The notes: generated from the letters alone by a model not told the origin. Shown: positions 51,401 through 60,299, numbered from the stretch's first letter. The stretch: 64,000 bases of DNA from Mesocentrotus franciscanus (GCA_037976565.1 CP137668.1:4608261-4672260); one strand, 5' to 3'. Numbers and translations are program-made.

Positions 51401-54041
51401 TGACATCACACATGAACCCGATCAGCTCACCTACATATAGCTGAGACGATGAGCTGTGCTTAATTAATGCAAAGTCACTATGAATATGCATACCCCACAT
51501 AAAATGATGTCATCAAGTCGATAGCTAGTTTTTTAGGTAGACAACTTCTAATTTCAGAGCTTTAGATTTCGTGTTTTCAGAGAGCTGTTACGGTACTCAT
51601 TCGACAGACCCTAAAATAGCACATAACTGATATTATTGTAATCTGTGGCTTACAGGCTTTCTGTTGATATTTAATTCATCTATTTCATTTTTCACTTCTG
51701 ATAGGGTCTTTAGGCATATTAAGTTTCTTTTGATTCATATATGTATTTTGTGTAACCTGCTAAAGATGGAAGGTTTTTGTCTTCAATAGTAACATACTTT
51801 AATAGTGTATCTCTTAATTATAGTGTAAAAACTTACGATCGATATCCTTGGTGGAATGATAAAATCTTGTTACTAATTTATTATAAAAATTAATTTCCTC
51901 ATGACTTTGTAGCTATCGATCAATGTGATATTTTGATTAACCGATGTAACCCACATCTGCAACCATGGCAACAGGCCTTAATAAGTGCAAAATTGACCTT
52001 TACCTTAAAGGTAATACAAAGGGATGTACAAATCATGGTCTCAAATCTACAGAATTTACATTTTTTAATAATTTATTATTGAAGGAAAAATATTATCTAA
52101 ATATCATAATGGTGAGAGCTAACAGTGGCATGAATGGCCTGCCATATTTAAGTCCAACTTAAAGTCGATCTTAGTCTTTGTGTAACACCCCCCAGGTGTA
52201 AAATGGGTTCTCAGGAGGATGCGAATGAACATCAATGTCAGTATGTGTGAACCCGTAAAAAGGGCGACTGGCTGGAAGTGGAGAGTGCGCACTGTAAAGT
52301 GTTAAACCGTGCTAATAAAACTGTATCACGCAAGTTGGTCAGTTATATTGTAACAGGGGGATGTTTCACAAAGGCTTAGATCGACTTTAAGTTGGACTTA
52401 AATATGGCAGGCCATTCATGCCACTGGTTGCTCTCACTATTGTCTCTCAATTATGATCTTTAGATAATATTTTTTCCTTAAATAATGTACTATCAAAAAA
52501 TGTAAATTCTGTAGATTTGTGACAACGATTTATAGGTCCCTTGAGAGACCAATACCAGTAAATGGTGAGAGCAAACAGTGGTATGAACGGCCTGCCATAG
52601 TTAAGTCCAACTTAAAGTTGATCTTAGTCTTTGTGAAACTTCCCCTGGTATTAAAAGCACTTTATATGAAATGGTTTTTTCCACAAATGTGGGGTTAGTG
52701 TTGGTCTTAGACGACTGATAATCCCATACTAGCTAGCCTACCTGAATTGTTGCCACTGTCCACCAATAGTCTTCTTCAGCTGTTTCATACCAACGATGTC
52801 AATGTAGACCAGATCATAAACATTCTTGCCCTTCACCGGACAATTCGCTTTGCTGGTTAATCCTTTCCTTCTCAAGAGACTGGAACAAAGAAGAAAACAA
52901 GAAATTTTTCAACCCTTCTTGAGACGAATCGTTAATCATAAGAAAAAAATGCCTTTTCATTGGCTAATGTAAGCAATATATATACCAATCAAATATACAC
53001 AGTGTGCACAAGAATGATACTACTGTCAATCCTGCTTTATTGACCACCTGTCTACTGAAACCACAGTTTTGTTTTCCTTGAAAAGAGTTTCTTATCTAAA
53101 AATGAATCAAAGAAACATATCATACATCAAGACAACTTTTCTTGTCCCCCTTGAGTGGTTTTCATACACAGGTTTCATGCCAAACCTCTTTCCCATCTGA
53201 TGCAATTAGGCACCTAAAAACTATTAAAAAATTGTCATGGGAAATATGTGTGACGCATGGTTTCAGGTCATTTATTTCACTTCTCATTATTTTACTGGCT
53301 TGTCTCCTACAATCTCGATTTGAAGCTTAGACTGGCTGGAAAAACCGACAGTATACGAATCATTCATGCTAATGAGTTCATTACACCATTTATCCCCTCT
53401 CGAATCGAGGCTGTATGCACGCATCATTTGTTTTATACGATGAAAACCCCGTTATGTGATGTAGAAAGGAGTCGTTTAATGAGTGCTTCATGTCATTATC
53501 AATGGCAAGTTTAGTACATTTACTGGTACTTAGGTGCACATACAGAGTACAAGCACATATACCTCTACACATGTAAACACTCAGTGCTACGTGTGTATTA
53601 GCTGCCATATAGTTTTAGCGCATATACCTCTATGCGCATCGCGTTAATCGTTAAGAATCGTTAGATGGTACTGGAATCTATAATTGCACCCTCTTTTATT
53701 GAGAAAAAACGGTGGGATAGTCTCATTAAATGAATCACAGGTGATCATGTTTGATCAATCATTTAATTAGGATCTAGTAGGAGTGCGCCGAATAATAATC
53801 AACAGAGCCTGTTAGTCAGACATGTGCATATACATCATTTCCACCATATTGTACCCTACCCATGGACTTACTTTCCCAGTGTGTTAGTTGCAGTGGATAT
53901 CTCGATGTCATGACCCAGGATATGAAGAGTGGATAGGATGTCACTCCACTGAACAAGCTCCCCGAGCGGACCGCCGTTGAAGGCATTGTCTGCGATCTTG
54001 AATCCAGATTCTTTGGTCAATGCCCCAATGTGAACCAAGAT
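29993..54041 (-). CDS. MGAT5: MGAT5-type beta-1,6-N-acetylglucosaminyltransferase, 10 exons, 5' incomplete
   Basis: Golgi enzyme of family GT18 (GT-B fold). It transfers GlcNAc from UDP-GlcNAc to the 6-position of the alpha-1,6 mannose of N-glycans and so starts the beta-1,6 branch. Ten exons were joined by hand at 53872-54041, 52742-52879, 47465-47598, 46298-46425, 45550-45720, 43858-44004, 42001-42192, 40318-40417, 30787-30844 and 29993-30212. They total 1458 nt (485 codons plus stop) with GT-AG sites and matching phase at all nine junctions. Family landmarks appear in the expected order: LTKESGF, GGPLGELVQWSD, DSFGTEP, HTPDNSFMGFV, FPYEGPAPLEAVANG, GQPHVWTVD, EFTCHGMLERV, CEPGFF and the cysteine-rich tail RVCPCRDYIRGQVALC. 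The Glu of TKESG probably corresponds to the catalytic Glu of the human enzyme (from memory). FGTEPAYN and FMGFV look somewhat more MGAT5B-like, so it may be the single pre-duplication orthologue. Anchor, stem and first luminal exons are absent from the window. Family assignment is nearly certain; paralogue is not. Confidence 0.95.
30787..30844 (-). CDS. MGAT5: MGAT5 exon i (58-nt micro-exon)
   Basis: Only 58 nt, between acceptor ATTTTGCAG and donor GTAAGTAAAC. It encodes DLICEPGFFKQLNSRETIE, counterpart of the family's LICEPSFF segment. It supplies the rest of the split codon from exon h (G+AC, Asp) and leaves AA to join T of the last exon (Asn). A 9.5 kb intron (30845-40317) separates it from exon h. 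Confidence 0.92.
30925..31075. mobile_element. Foldback relic related to 56800-56940
   Basis: ATTACAAAACGCTTAAATAC and AGCCCCGGCATAGCACCTGA match the left arm of 56800-56940. The right arm is replaced by GATGTGTGATGTCACATG and a second GACATCTCACAC block. It lies in the MGAT5 intron, about 80 bp upstream of the acceptor of the 58-nt exon (30844). Confidence 0.65.
31080..32859. other. MGAT5 intron, left part
   Basis: Part of the 9.5 kb intron 30845-40317. No exon was recognised; the short plus-strand frames show no domain. Confidence 0.4.
31973..31998. repeat. Short (TATTG)n array
   Basis: Five-base units of TTGTA/GTATT in TTGTATTGTATTGTATTG, at the end of a T-rich stretch. Confidence 0.7.
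32860..33560 (+). repeat. Diverged tandem repeat, period about 158 bp, with AGGTCA half-sites
   Basis: Units recur near 32876, 33034, 33193, 33355 and 33518, each starting with a TTATTGC.ATGT.TCAAGAA-like block. Each unit then has AACTTGGTGT and AGATTTTG, followed by a stretch rich in AGGTCA. A perfect AGGTCAAAGGTCA lies at 33141-33153 and near-matches lie in the other units. Within the long MGAT5 intron. Confidence 0.75.
34140..34877. mobile_element. Non-autonomous element with AGGGTGCGTTTAT ends
   Basis: Left end AAGGGTGCGTTTATG and right end TATAAACGCACCCTAA are inverted. The subterminal CAGAATCAGC and GCTGATTCTAG also match in inverse. About 740 bp, with a few short frames but no recognisable transposase. 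Confidence 0.65.
35385..35712 (+). mobile_element. tRNA-derived SINE, nearly full length
   Basis: Head with TGTAGTCGAGTGG, then GGCACTAATGTCCTTTGGCA, ACCCGGTAGGATG, ATCCGGTGACCGGAGTAATA and GCGCTATATAAATCC, ending in ATTATTATTAT. It lies in the large MGAT5 intron 30845-40317, antisense to the gene. It is preceded immediately by the short motif CCCTTCTGGCTCC discussed under findings. Confidence 0.82.
35713..39417. other. MGAT5 intron, right part
   Basis: AT-rich unique-looking sequence. Frames such as 38288-38647 (hydrophobic, plus strand) have no support beyond their length. Confidence 0.4.
36930..36966. repeat. (CT)n run
   Basis: AGCTCTCTCTCTCTCTCTC followed by CCTCCCCCTCTTC, in the MGAT5 intron. 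Confidence 0.85.
39418..39548. repeat. (ATC)n trinucleotide repeat
   Basis: About 130 bp of CATCAT/CATCAC/CATCGT units; TCATCACCATCACCATCACC occurs twice. The Ser/Pro frame across it is not a gene. Confidence 0.9.
39626..39675 (+). repeat. Degenerate telomere-like motif
   Basis: AGGTTAGGGTTGTC, then AGATTAGGGTTAGGATAAGG gives two TTAGGGTT units in imperfect context. Could be an interstitial telomeric remnant or chance. Confidence 0.3.
40318..40417 (-). CDS. MGAT5: MGAT5 exon h
   Basis: A short exon of 100 nt between acceptor CTTTTTCAG and donor GTGAGTTT. It encodes EFCTGEKQWPPLSSLQIKV and GQSCRDKCMEE. The WPPLSSL and GQSC...C pattern matches the start of the cysteine-rich C-terminal subdomain of MGAT5 enzymes. 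It is too short to stand out as an open reading frame; its identity comes from the motif and the phase match (one base, G, carried over). Confidence 0.93.
40733..41644 (+). mobile_element. TGCCTCCGC element with 140-150 bp internal tandem units
   Basis: Bounded by GATGCCTCCGCCATAG at the left and a TGCCTCCGGCTAC...GTAGCGGAGGCA hairpin at the right. Inside, GTAATCCATC recurs at 40804, 40947, 41097, 41241, 41380 and 41531. Each unit carries CCCTGTGACCTTTGACC, the inverse of AGGTCAAAGGTCA. Perfect TGACCTTTGACCT occurs at 40871, 41164, 41303 and 41447. It fills most of the intron between MGAT5 exons h and g. Short frames across it are periodic artefacts. Confidence 0.82.
42001..42192 (-). CDS. 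MGAT5: MGAT5 exon g
   Basis: 192 nt (64 codons, phase 0 at both ends), acceptor GTCCCTCACAG, donor GTGGGTGAAA. It encodes LTSQHPYTEVYIGQPHVWTV, a variable acidic helix, then PYLPFEFTCHGMLERVSSYL. The PHVWTVD strand and the EFTC.GMLER helix close the C-terminal Rossmann-like domain in this family. Confidence 0.96.
42210..42480 (-). mobile_element. SINE with (TAA)n tail in MGAT5 intron
   Basis: Reverse-strand SINE: the (AAT)n tail at 42221-42245, then a body with TATAGTGCTC and CACCTGGGTGAAGAATGGCA, and a head with GGTTCGATTCCCAGTG. More diverged than the 7807 copy. It starts about 20 bp upstream of the acceptor of exon g (42192), so its tail lies next to the polypyrimidine tract. Confidence 0.75.
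42481..43857. other. MGAT5 intron between exons g and f
   Basis: Contains a 150-codon plus-strand frame at 42670-43122 without recognisable family. Repeat-like GGGGGCGACGGGCGATTCGC and GGGGGCGATTGCAAAA blocks lie near 43016 and 43075, and AGAGCCCCCGT appears twice near 43305-43340. Confidence 0.4.
43858..44004 (-). CDS. MGAT5: MGAT5 exon f, donor-nucleotide pocket segment
   Basis: 147 nt (49 codons, phase 0 at both ends), acceptor CATCTTGCAG, donor GTAAGTAAAC. It encodes the most conserved stretch of the enzyme: FIGLGFPYEGPAPLEAVANG, followed by CVFLNPKFNPPK and FFQGKPTSRA. The PYEGPAPLEA block is expected to lie in the C-terminal, UDP-GlcNAc-binding Rossmann half, as in other GT-B enzymes. 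A 190 bp MITE (44064-44253) sits only about 60 nt upstream of the acceptor. Confidence 0.97.
44064..44253. mobile_element. CAGTCAAACCTG MITE with TA target duplication
   Basis: Terminal inverted repeat CAGTCAAACCTG at the left and CAGGTTTGACTG at the right. TA flanks both sides (44062-44063 and 44254-44255). The interior has four GTGGTCTTTGTAGACAGG repeats. The TA duplication and ends recall ISL2EU/PIF-like MITEs (from memory). It sits about 60 bp upstream of the MGAT5 exon f acceptor. Confidence 0.85.
45295..45537. repeat. (GA)n tract; CU tract in the MGAT5 transcript
   Basis: About 240 bp of GA repeats with AAAG and GATA interruptions on the plus strand, hence a long CUCU tract in MGAT5 pre-mRNA. 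It begins about a dozen bases after the exon e donor (45549). Frames through it encode Ser-Leu runs and are artefacts. Confidence 0.92.
45550..45720 (-). CDS. MGAT5: MGAT5 exon e
   Basis: 171 nt (57 codons, phase 0 at both ends) after the acceptor TCTTATAG. It encodes YLDKIHKKFEIHGTVF, IPDYVVNHGIVSG and LLKETK. The donor GTTTGTGCTT is weaker than the other donors. It is followed within about a dozen bases by a roughly 240-nt CU repeat in the transcript (see 45295-45537), which could affect recognition of this exon. Confidence 0.95.
46298..46425 (-). CDS. MGAT5: MGAT5 exon d
   Basis: 128 nt between acceptor TTTATTTCAG and donor GTGAGTGCAC. It encodes HTPDNSFMGFVVDHQM, a polar serine/threonine loop, and ALVYGKSASFWT. 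HTPDNSF and LVYGK are hallmark motifs at the boundary between the two Rossmann-like domains of MGAT5 enzymes. Confidence 0.96.
47098..47155. repeat. Terminal fragment of the 62388-type element
   Basis: AAAGGGACTCTATAACATTG, then TTCAGATGAGAGAAA and ATGGTGCTAAGG, matches the inverse of the right end of 62388-62932 (AGCACCATTTTCTC, TCTGAACAATGTTACC). Confidence 0.65.
47465..47598 (-). CDS. MGAT5: MGAT5 exon c
   Basis: 134 nt between acceptor AATTTTCAG and donor GTAAGTTG. It encodes CILRVIDSFGTEPAYN and then WGNWNLVPRQFFTMF. The DSFGTEP and W.WNL motifs are signatures of GT18 enzymes. The final single C joins CT of the next exon to make the Pro of PHTPDNSF, which independently confirms the junction. 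An intron of about 5.1 kb separates it from exon b. Confidence 0.95.
48624..48897. mobile_element. Foldback MITE with GTTTCACAAAGAC ends
   Basis: The left arm GTGTTTCACAAAGACTAAGA, then CAACTTTAAGTTGGACTTAA, and the right arm is its inverse, ending GTCTTTGTGAAACAC. Arms extend about 80 bp (including CCACTGTTTGCTCTCACCAT). Related copies are at 52015-52192 and 52355-52647. Confidence 0.85.
48898..52014. other. MGAT5 intron between exons c and b
   Basis: Mostly unique AT-rich sequence. The only notable item is the recurrent GGAGCCAGAAGGGC motif at 49908 and 51121. No exon was found. Confidence 0.4.
52015..52192. mobile_element. Right part of a foldback MITE, 48624 family
   Basis: GGGATGTACAAATCATGG, AATGGTGAGAGCTAACAGTG, CCAACTTAAAGTCGATCTTA and GTCTTTGTGTAACACC match the 48624 copy. 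The left arm is missing. Confidence 0.75.
52193..52330 (+). mobile_element. SINE 3' fragment
   Basis: Contains CCAGGTGTAAAATGGG, AGGATGCGAATG and GGCGACTGGCTGGAA, matching the middle and 3' part of the SINE at 7807. Head and tail are missing. It is sandwiched between two copies of the 48624-type foldback element. Confidence 0.65.
52355..52647. mobile_element. Complete foldback MITE, 48624 family
   Basis: Starts GATGTTTCACAAAGGCTTAG and ends CTTAGTCTTTGTGAAACTTC, with the same TGGCAGGCCATTCATGCC and TTGAGAGACCAATACCAG interior. It ends about 95 bp downstream of the MGAT5 exon b donor. Confidence 0.8.
52742..52879 (-). CDS. MGAT5: MGAT5 exon b
   Basis: 138 nt between acceptor TTGTTCCAG and donor GTAGGC. 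It encodes a basic stretch (LLRRKGLTSK), then NCPVKGKNVYDLVYIDIVG and KQLKKTIGG. The segment matches the family position where a Cys-Pro loop precedes the (I/V)YIDIVGL strand. It begins with one base and ends with two bases of split codons, both matching its neighbours. Confidence 0.93.
53872..54041 (-). CDS. MGAT5: MGAT5 exon a (first one found)
   Basis: 170 nt, starting in phase 0 after the acceptor TTGCTCAG and ending with two bases of a codon before GTAAGT. It encodes ILVHIGALTKESGFK, then GGPLGELVQWSDILSTLH and LGHDIEIS. This is the first beta strand and helix of the N-terminal Rossmann-like domain and carries the conserved ESG glutamate. The codon split at the donor (AA+T) gives Asn with the next exon. 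The exon before it (stem end and the first cysteine-rich luminal segment in vertebrates) was looked for up to 64000 and not found. Confidence 0.93.
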
Positions 54042-54472
54042 CTGAGCAAGTTTAATAGAAAGTATTAAAAAAGAACATTGCATCATTTACAGGCTTAATT
54101 ATTCAGGGACTTGTTAATGACAAGAGAGGAAGGGATCAAGGGAGAGGTGAAGGTGAAGCACAGTGTGTGTGATGCAGATAGCAGCAGCAAAAAATAGTAA
54201 TGAGCAGGGAGCGATTTAGGTTGGGAAAGAGCACAAAAGGAGAGTTTGTTAGAGTGGGGAAATCTAACTTTTACTGAAACAAATCAAAAATTAGGTTACA
54301 AACAGACAAAAAATTTACCCTAGATAACAAGGTAGTTCAATTCAATAACTCATCTTTTGATTTAAATATTACATACATCATATTTCCTATTACATTTTTG
54401 TTCCCATTTATCTTGATGGACATGACTCACTGGATTGAAGTACACACCATATGGCAACAATAGAGATTTAAA

Positions 54473-54530
54473 AATAATAATAATAATAATCGAAATTAAT
54501 AATAATAATAATCGAAATTAATAATAATGG
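54473..54530. repeat. (AAT)n with duplicated AATCGAAATT
   Basis: Two blocks of AATAATAATAATCGAAATTA in tandem. Confidence 0.8.
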
Positions 54531-55104
54531 TATCGTACAATGCTAGGAATTACACATACATGAGAAGAAAGAGTAATAATCAAAGAAATTGTGCCATTCT
54601 TGAATAAGAGCGATCTAATTGTAACTATGCAACGTGGTGTAATATATAACTACTAATTTGGGGTACAAATTGGCAATTTTTCAGTTAAATTTTCGAATTT
54701 TCACTAAATGATTTGAATTGGTTCGTTAATGATTTTTTTTTAAACTAAAAAAAACAGGAATGGAAAAAAAGATTAATTGTTGCCAATTTGATGAGGAAAG
54801 GTGACTACTATAGAAAATATGAAACCTCTGAAAGTTCTGCATTGGGTTAAAAGGGAAGAAAATCAACATTATACAATACACATTGCTATTATCAAGTGTA
54901 AAGCTAACATTCGTGGAAATGTTGTTACTCCTCAAACCTTTGAAATGTTGATATAGCATTTTCAATATTTAGAGCGTGCAAAAGCCGACAGCATGAATGT
55001 AGTTAAGTAAAGACACGTTGACGTAGGTGAAAAGAAGTACTCATAGCTCATTCACCTTTGGAAGAGTAACAGATATCATCCTCTTACCAAGTCAAATGCA
55101 CAAT

Positions 55105-55500
55105 AGGCGCGTCTTCATCATCTCGAGATAGCCAAATAGCCCGCTATTTCTGATTTGGGAAATAATCCTGAGGTTACAAATCGCGTCTTCATCAGCTCGA
55201 GATTCGACCTCGAAACTTGAAACTCGACCTTGACAAATTAGCTCGAGATATTTTGCTCAGCGTTTGCGCATAGTGCGAGTCTTCGGTCTGGTGAAGACGC
55301 ACCGGACAAATAGCGGGATATTTTGCCAAATAGCGGGATAGTTTGCAAACTATCCCAAGATATGTTGGGATGACAATCCCGACCAAATATCCCGCTAATT
55401 GCTACTTCGGGCTGATGAAGACGCAAATTAGCTGGATAGTTTGCGATCGGGATAGTTCAAATAGCGGGATATTTGGCAATCTCGAGCTGATGAGGACAGA
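55105..55500. mobile_element. Foldback element with TCTTCATCAGCTCGAGAT motifs
   Basis: CGTCTTCATCATCTCGAGATA at the left and ATCTCGAGCTGATGAGGAC at the right are inverted. Inside, short blocks AAATAGCGGGATA and GCTCGAGATATTT recur in both orientations. Related to 57420-57715. Confidence 0.72.
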
Positions 55501-56799
55501 CCTAATGGCAGTGAGAGGCAAGGTTCTATCACTATTTTATTGGTATTTGAAGAAGAAGCAATATAACCCATGCAATAACAGCTGTGTTTTTAACCCTTTA
55601 TATGCCACATAAATAATCTGCCTGTGCCACATTCCATTACAATGGGATAGATGTACCAAAGGCTACAAGATTTTCTAACTGTTTTCACAGCAAGATTAAT
55701 CTAAAGGCCTGTCAGAGAGCTGATCAACACTGGAAATGGATAATTTTACAAAGCCAATGTGTTGCACAAAGCAATCAGCTTGTGCTTTTTGTTTTGTGCA
55801 AAAATGCACATGAGGCAAATGAGTGGCTGTGCAGAGAGATGAATAAACCAGAATCCTTGAATGGTACAAAGAGAGCAGTATCATGCAGTCAGGTTAAGAA
55901 GGCCGTGCAGCAACTATCGTTCACAGGTTACATACTGGTACACACAAAGACAGTCAAAATTGACTTAAGGTATTCGCACTTCATTTAATTACAATAAATA
56001 AAAACCTGCATCGTACCAATAAAATCACGACGTCAGCTCTGAACAAATTAGCATTGTAAATTTATTACAACTCAAATTCGTCAATAGTACAACTTGCTCA
56101 CAAATGTGCACTTCCTCAAAAGTTCTAGTTAAGTATCATCTCACAAGGAGCTATCAAGTGTTGTAGGTTCACAAATGGCAAATTGCTTGACAATTAAAGA
56201 ACAAAATAGAGGTACAGTACATGAGATTTATCTTTTGAATCAGCAATGAGAACATGACCTAGTACTCAGATCATTGTTTGTGCAAACAGGTTCATTTAAT
56301 AGCAACGTGCATGGCGTCAAAACAACGCATTAAATTAATAGCAAGAGCATTTTCCTGCCACAATCTTTGCCATTTTGTTTTACCTCAGGGAGTGGGGGAA
56401 TGAGTGATGCTATTACCCCAAGGTATGAGATGTGTTAAAAGGGCAAATCTTTGTTCTACATAGCTCTACTTGAGGGCAGTGACAACCCCTGATCTAAGAT
56501 TATTCATGCTTTAGATATATATATGTAGCTACATCTCATAAAACATTGATGACAATATGGGACTTAAGCATTAAAATAACAATCATCACTGATAAAAAAT
56601 ATTGTAAACAATTGAACTAATAACAATGATGGTGATGATGATAATGATGATAATAATAACAGGAATAATAATGATAAAAATAAAGTAGCTGGGCGAAAAT
56701 TTTAAAAAATAACTTTATTTTCATTATTGCAAAGGTAAAACTTTGATCAGACAATTTTATCAAAATTCAATGCTTGGAAACATTCGAAATAATTATGAT

Positions 56800-56940
56800 T
56801 ATTGCCAATTACAAAACGCTTAAATACAGCCCCGGCATAGCACCTGCAGAGCGCTCCAAACACTGCTGATATGTGTGACATCACAGGTGCTATGCCAGGG
56901 CTGTATTTAAGCATTTTGTAATTGATAATAATGAACATAT
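56800..56940. mobile_element. Small foldback element
   Basis: The arm CAATTACAAAACGCTTAAAT, then ACAGCCCCGGCATAGCACCT, is repeated inverted as AGGTGCTATGCCAGGGCTGT and onwards. The spacer is about 45 bp. The left arm recurs at 30935-30980. Confidence 0.85.
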
Positions 56941-57044
56941 TTTTAATTTATTGGCTACAGCGAGAATTATAGTATTACCCCAGTTTAGTATTAGCCGAGC
57001 TACATATACTGTACATGTGCCATGCACACAGTGAAGGAAATTTC

Positions 57045-57135
57045 ACCTCGCAGGTACGTGTACCCATTTACTTCATCTGGCTGGAGAATGGCAAATGTCG
57101 ATTAATTTTTAACCATAGAACTTCAGTGCCTTGTT
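57045..57135 (-). mobile_element. Short SINE fragment
   Basis: GTACCCATTTACTTCATCTGG and GAATGGCAAATGTCGATTAA, on the reverse strand, match the ACCCAGGTGATGTAAATGGG region of the SINE family. Only about 90 bp remain. Confidence 0.5.
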
Positions 57136-57419
57136 CTTTGTTAAACTCAAAGACTGTCTAATGATACTAAATAGGCCATGTATTCCATCTAATGACAAAG
57201 TGGTCATCAAAATACATGGCACAATTTAATCACCTTAATAACCTAGTATGAATTCTGGCAGCAGTAAACATGGTGAATAGAAGATCGTCTCGTTCAGCCA
57301 TTGAATATGCAGAGCCACTCAGAGCCATTCAATATGCAGCAACAAGGTATTCAATCACCTTGAGCTTGTATGAATACTATCATACAACAGTTACATCATG
57401 CATAGAAAATTGTCTCATA

Positions 57420-57715
57420 AGGTCGTCATCATCAGCCCAAGTTGGCCAAATAGGCCGCTATAGCCCCCTATTTTGTGATCCGGGAAATTAGCCTGAAGTT
57501 ACAAATCTCGTCTTTATCAGCTCGAAACTCGAGCTCGAGAAATTAGCTCAAGAAATTTGCTCAGTGTTCGCCAATGTGTAGTGCGAGATAGACCCTTCGA
57601 GCTAACAAATTAACGCGCATGCCGGGATTGAGAAATCTTCCTGACTCTTCGGGCTAGTGAAGACGGACCACAAATATCGGGCTATTTGGCCAACTTGGGC
57701 TGATGAAAACAGGCC
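57420..57715. mobile_element. Related foldback element
   Basis: Left TCATCATCAGCCCAAGTTGG, then CCAAATAGGCCGCTA, is inverted at the right as GGCTATTTGGCCAACTTGGG and CTGATGAAAAC. The interior shares TTACAAATC.CGTCTT.ATCA and AAATTAGCTC with 55105-55500. Confidence 0.72.
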
Positions 57716-57871
57716 TTTAGTGTATCAAAACACCATAGAAACTCAGTGTCTATTGTAGCAAACGGCAATGTAATCACCTATATGACTTTAATAGAAATAT
57801 TGCTGCTTATAGTCACATGATGCATACATGGCCATTAAGCACCTTATAAATATACTGATGCCAGCTGCATA

Positions 57872-58085
57872 GCATTTATAAGATAAAAATAGCACACAAC
57901 ATGTATTCCATTTCATTAAATTTACATTATGGCAACAATTACTGGTAGTCTTGGAGAAGAAATGAAATTTACAAGTTAACTTATAAGATAAAAATAGCAC
58001 ACAACCTGTATTCTATTGTTTTAAATTGTGGCTATGGCAACAATTACTGGTAGTCTTGCAGAAGAAATGAAATTTACAAGTTACA
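57872..58085 (+). repeat. Direct tandem duplication, period about 105 bp
   Basis: TTATAAGATAAAAATAGCAC starts both units (57877 and 57981). Each ends CTTG(G/C)AGAAGAAATGAAATT and TACAAGTTA. A few substitutions separate them. Confidence 0.82.
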
Positions 58086-59189
58086 TTTTTTCTACTACAG
58101 ACCCATGAACCGTTTCCTCCCCATATGCTCCTTATAAATGCCAATTACAAGCCCTGCAGGGTATTCGTCAACTACATGTACATGTACAGGCCGTACATAT
58201 ATTACTGACTACTTAATGTTTATTTCAAATCCATATTGAAAGATAATATAATTAAAATTGATATGCAATGTTCTTTATTCTATAATCCAAGTTATATGAC
58301 ATGATAATAATAAGACAAATTTCTAATGTGCCTAATACTACGTTTCTTGGTGCCATGGTGCTGTTTTGCTTGCAGTCATTAGGCAAAGCAGCATAAATGT
58401 ACAAGTACATGTCACATGTAGTACTATACCGAACAGAGAGCTGAGATATCAGCACCATCATTACCATGATACGAACAGGGCTACTACGCAATAAAAGCAT
58501 TGATTAACAAAATGTTTAGTGTTAAGAGGGATTTGGATAAGTGGTTTTTTTTTACAAAGTTTTGAAAGTGTGTAAATGGATGGGGCATTTCGGATATATG
58601 GGGAGGGAGGATATTCCATAATTTGGGAGGGGCGACAGAGAGAGAGGAGATCTGTCACCAGTATACTGCATCTTTACACAGGGACCTGATATAAGTTGAA
58701 GGTGGGAACAGCTGTAAGCCTGAAGTTACGAAAGCAAATATCATAATAAAACTAACACACATATATATTTCAACTGAGTATCAATATTTGATGCCAACCA
58801 GAAACACAATAAGCTGTACATGTGTGTATATACAAAAGCTGGTTCGTCAAATACTGAAGTTAAACTGAATACACATATGCGACTTTAGGCGGACATGTAC
58901 ACATAAAGAGGGTCAAAAAATCTGTGTCATATTCACAAAGAATCCAGTATTTTAGATACTATACATGTACCTTTACATCTACTGTAAACTTGTGAAGCTT
59001 TCTTTACATTTGCAGCATTAAACTGCCTCCATTTTCCACAGGGCGTTTTTACCCGTACTGCGATTCACATAAATATTATAACATACAGAACAGCATGTAG
59101 GACCATTGTTAAGCGCGGCCATAGTTTTCATACCAACTTGATATTCAGTGACACTATGGAGAAGAAAAAAATGCGCCGGTACTTATAAA

Positions 59190-60045
59190 CTCCTAAAAAA
59201 GTTCTGCAATTCAAGTTTGAGCATTGATATCTCTCTTGTTATTATATCATCATACTTGAATAGGCCATTTTCGTAATGTAACCAAATTTATGCATTTTAT
59301 AGCCTTTGTGAAGCACCTCAATACAAATTATTTCATTAACCTGTTTTAAGAATAAATGTATCTGATAGTCAGAATTCAAATTGCATAAATTAGTTGTTGC
59401 TAGGTAGGACAAACATTATTGCTTGCCCTACCTAACAATACATAATATGTACAATACATAATATATAATATATTTTGACTATTGAAATACAGTTATTAAT
59501 AATATAATAAAAAATAATATATTCATTTGTAAAGCGCAATAACTATGTGGATATATTCTACTGCCCTGCAATAGCTTGTAAATGCCGTGCTATAAATACT
59601 ACATAACAAGTGAGTTTTCAGTTTTGATTTAAAGTTTTCTAGTGATGGGGCTTTCCTTATTTCTAGTGGTAATCTATTTCATAATCTAGAGGCAGCACAA
59701 AGAAATGACCGGTCTCCGAGGGTTACTTTAGTTTTATATGGGGGTATTTGCAACATAAATGTGTCTTGTGTACTACGGAGGTTACGACCATGAGTTTGAG
59801 ACTTGATATTCAACAATTCAGTAACATAACTAGGAGCTTGACCATTTAGAGCTTTGTAAACTATCTATAATATTTTAAATGTGATTCTCTGGTGAACTGG
59901 TGAATGAAAGAATTTGTCTCAAGGCACTTAAGTATAAATTTGTATACATTATAAAAATGACCTATTTGGTATCATTGAAAAGCCGTTTTATTTTTTAACT
60001 CTTAACAAACGGTGGATGAGGGAAATCCGATTCATGCTATGCACA
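59190..60045 (+). repeat. Repeat A interrupted by other repeats
   Basis: Repeat A begins at 59190 (CTCCTAAAAAAGTTCTGCAA) and breaks after ATCATACTTGA at 59256. It resumes near 59968 with TTGGTATCATTGAAAAGCCG. Between them are an end of element B (59257-59470) and a roughly 400-bp sequence with CCGGTCTCCGAGGGTTAC and TTTAGAGCTTTGTAAACTAT, which looks like another dispersed repeat. Confidence 0.6.
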
Positions 60046-60299
60046 GTATGTAGTAAAGACAGTACCGAGTGTTCCTTCCGGGTCTATCTCAGTGAGGTAA
60101 GAGCAGTTTCAACTGTTCAAATGCACAGTCAAATTGAATGATCAATAGTGCATCACAGGTATTAATGCGTGAACCCCCCCCCCCCCTTTCAGGTGTTTTT
60201 GCAGAGGGTGTACACCACAAAGGCCTTATCTTTGGTCCAGTGCCCTTTTCTTCTCATGAGTGCACTTTGTACTGTTGACAGAGAACTTGTCTTACATGG

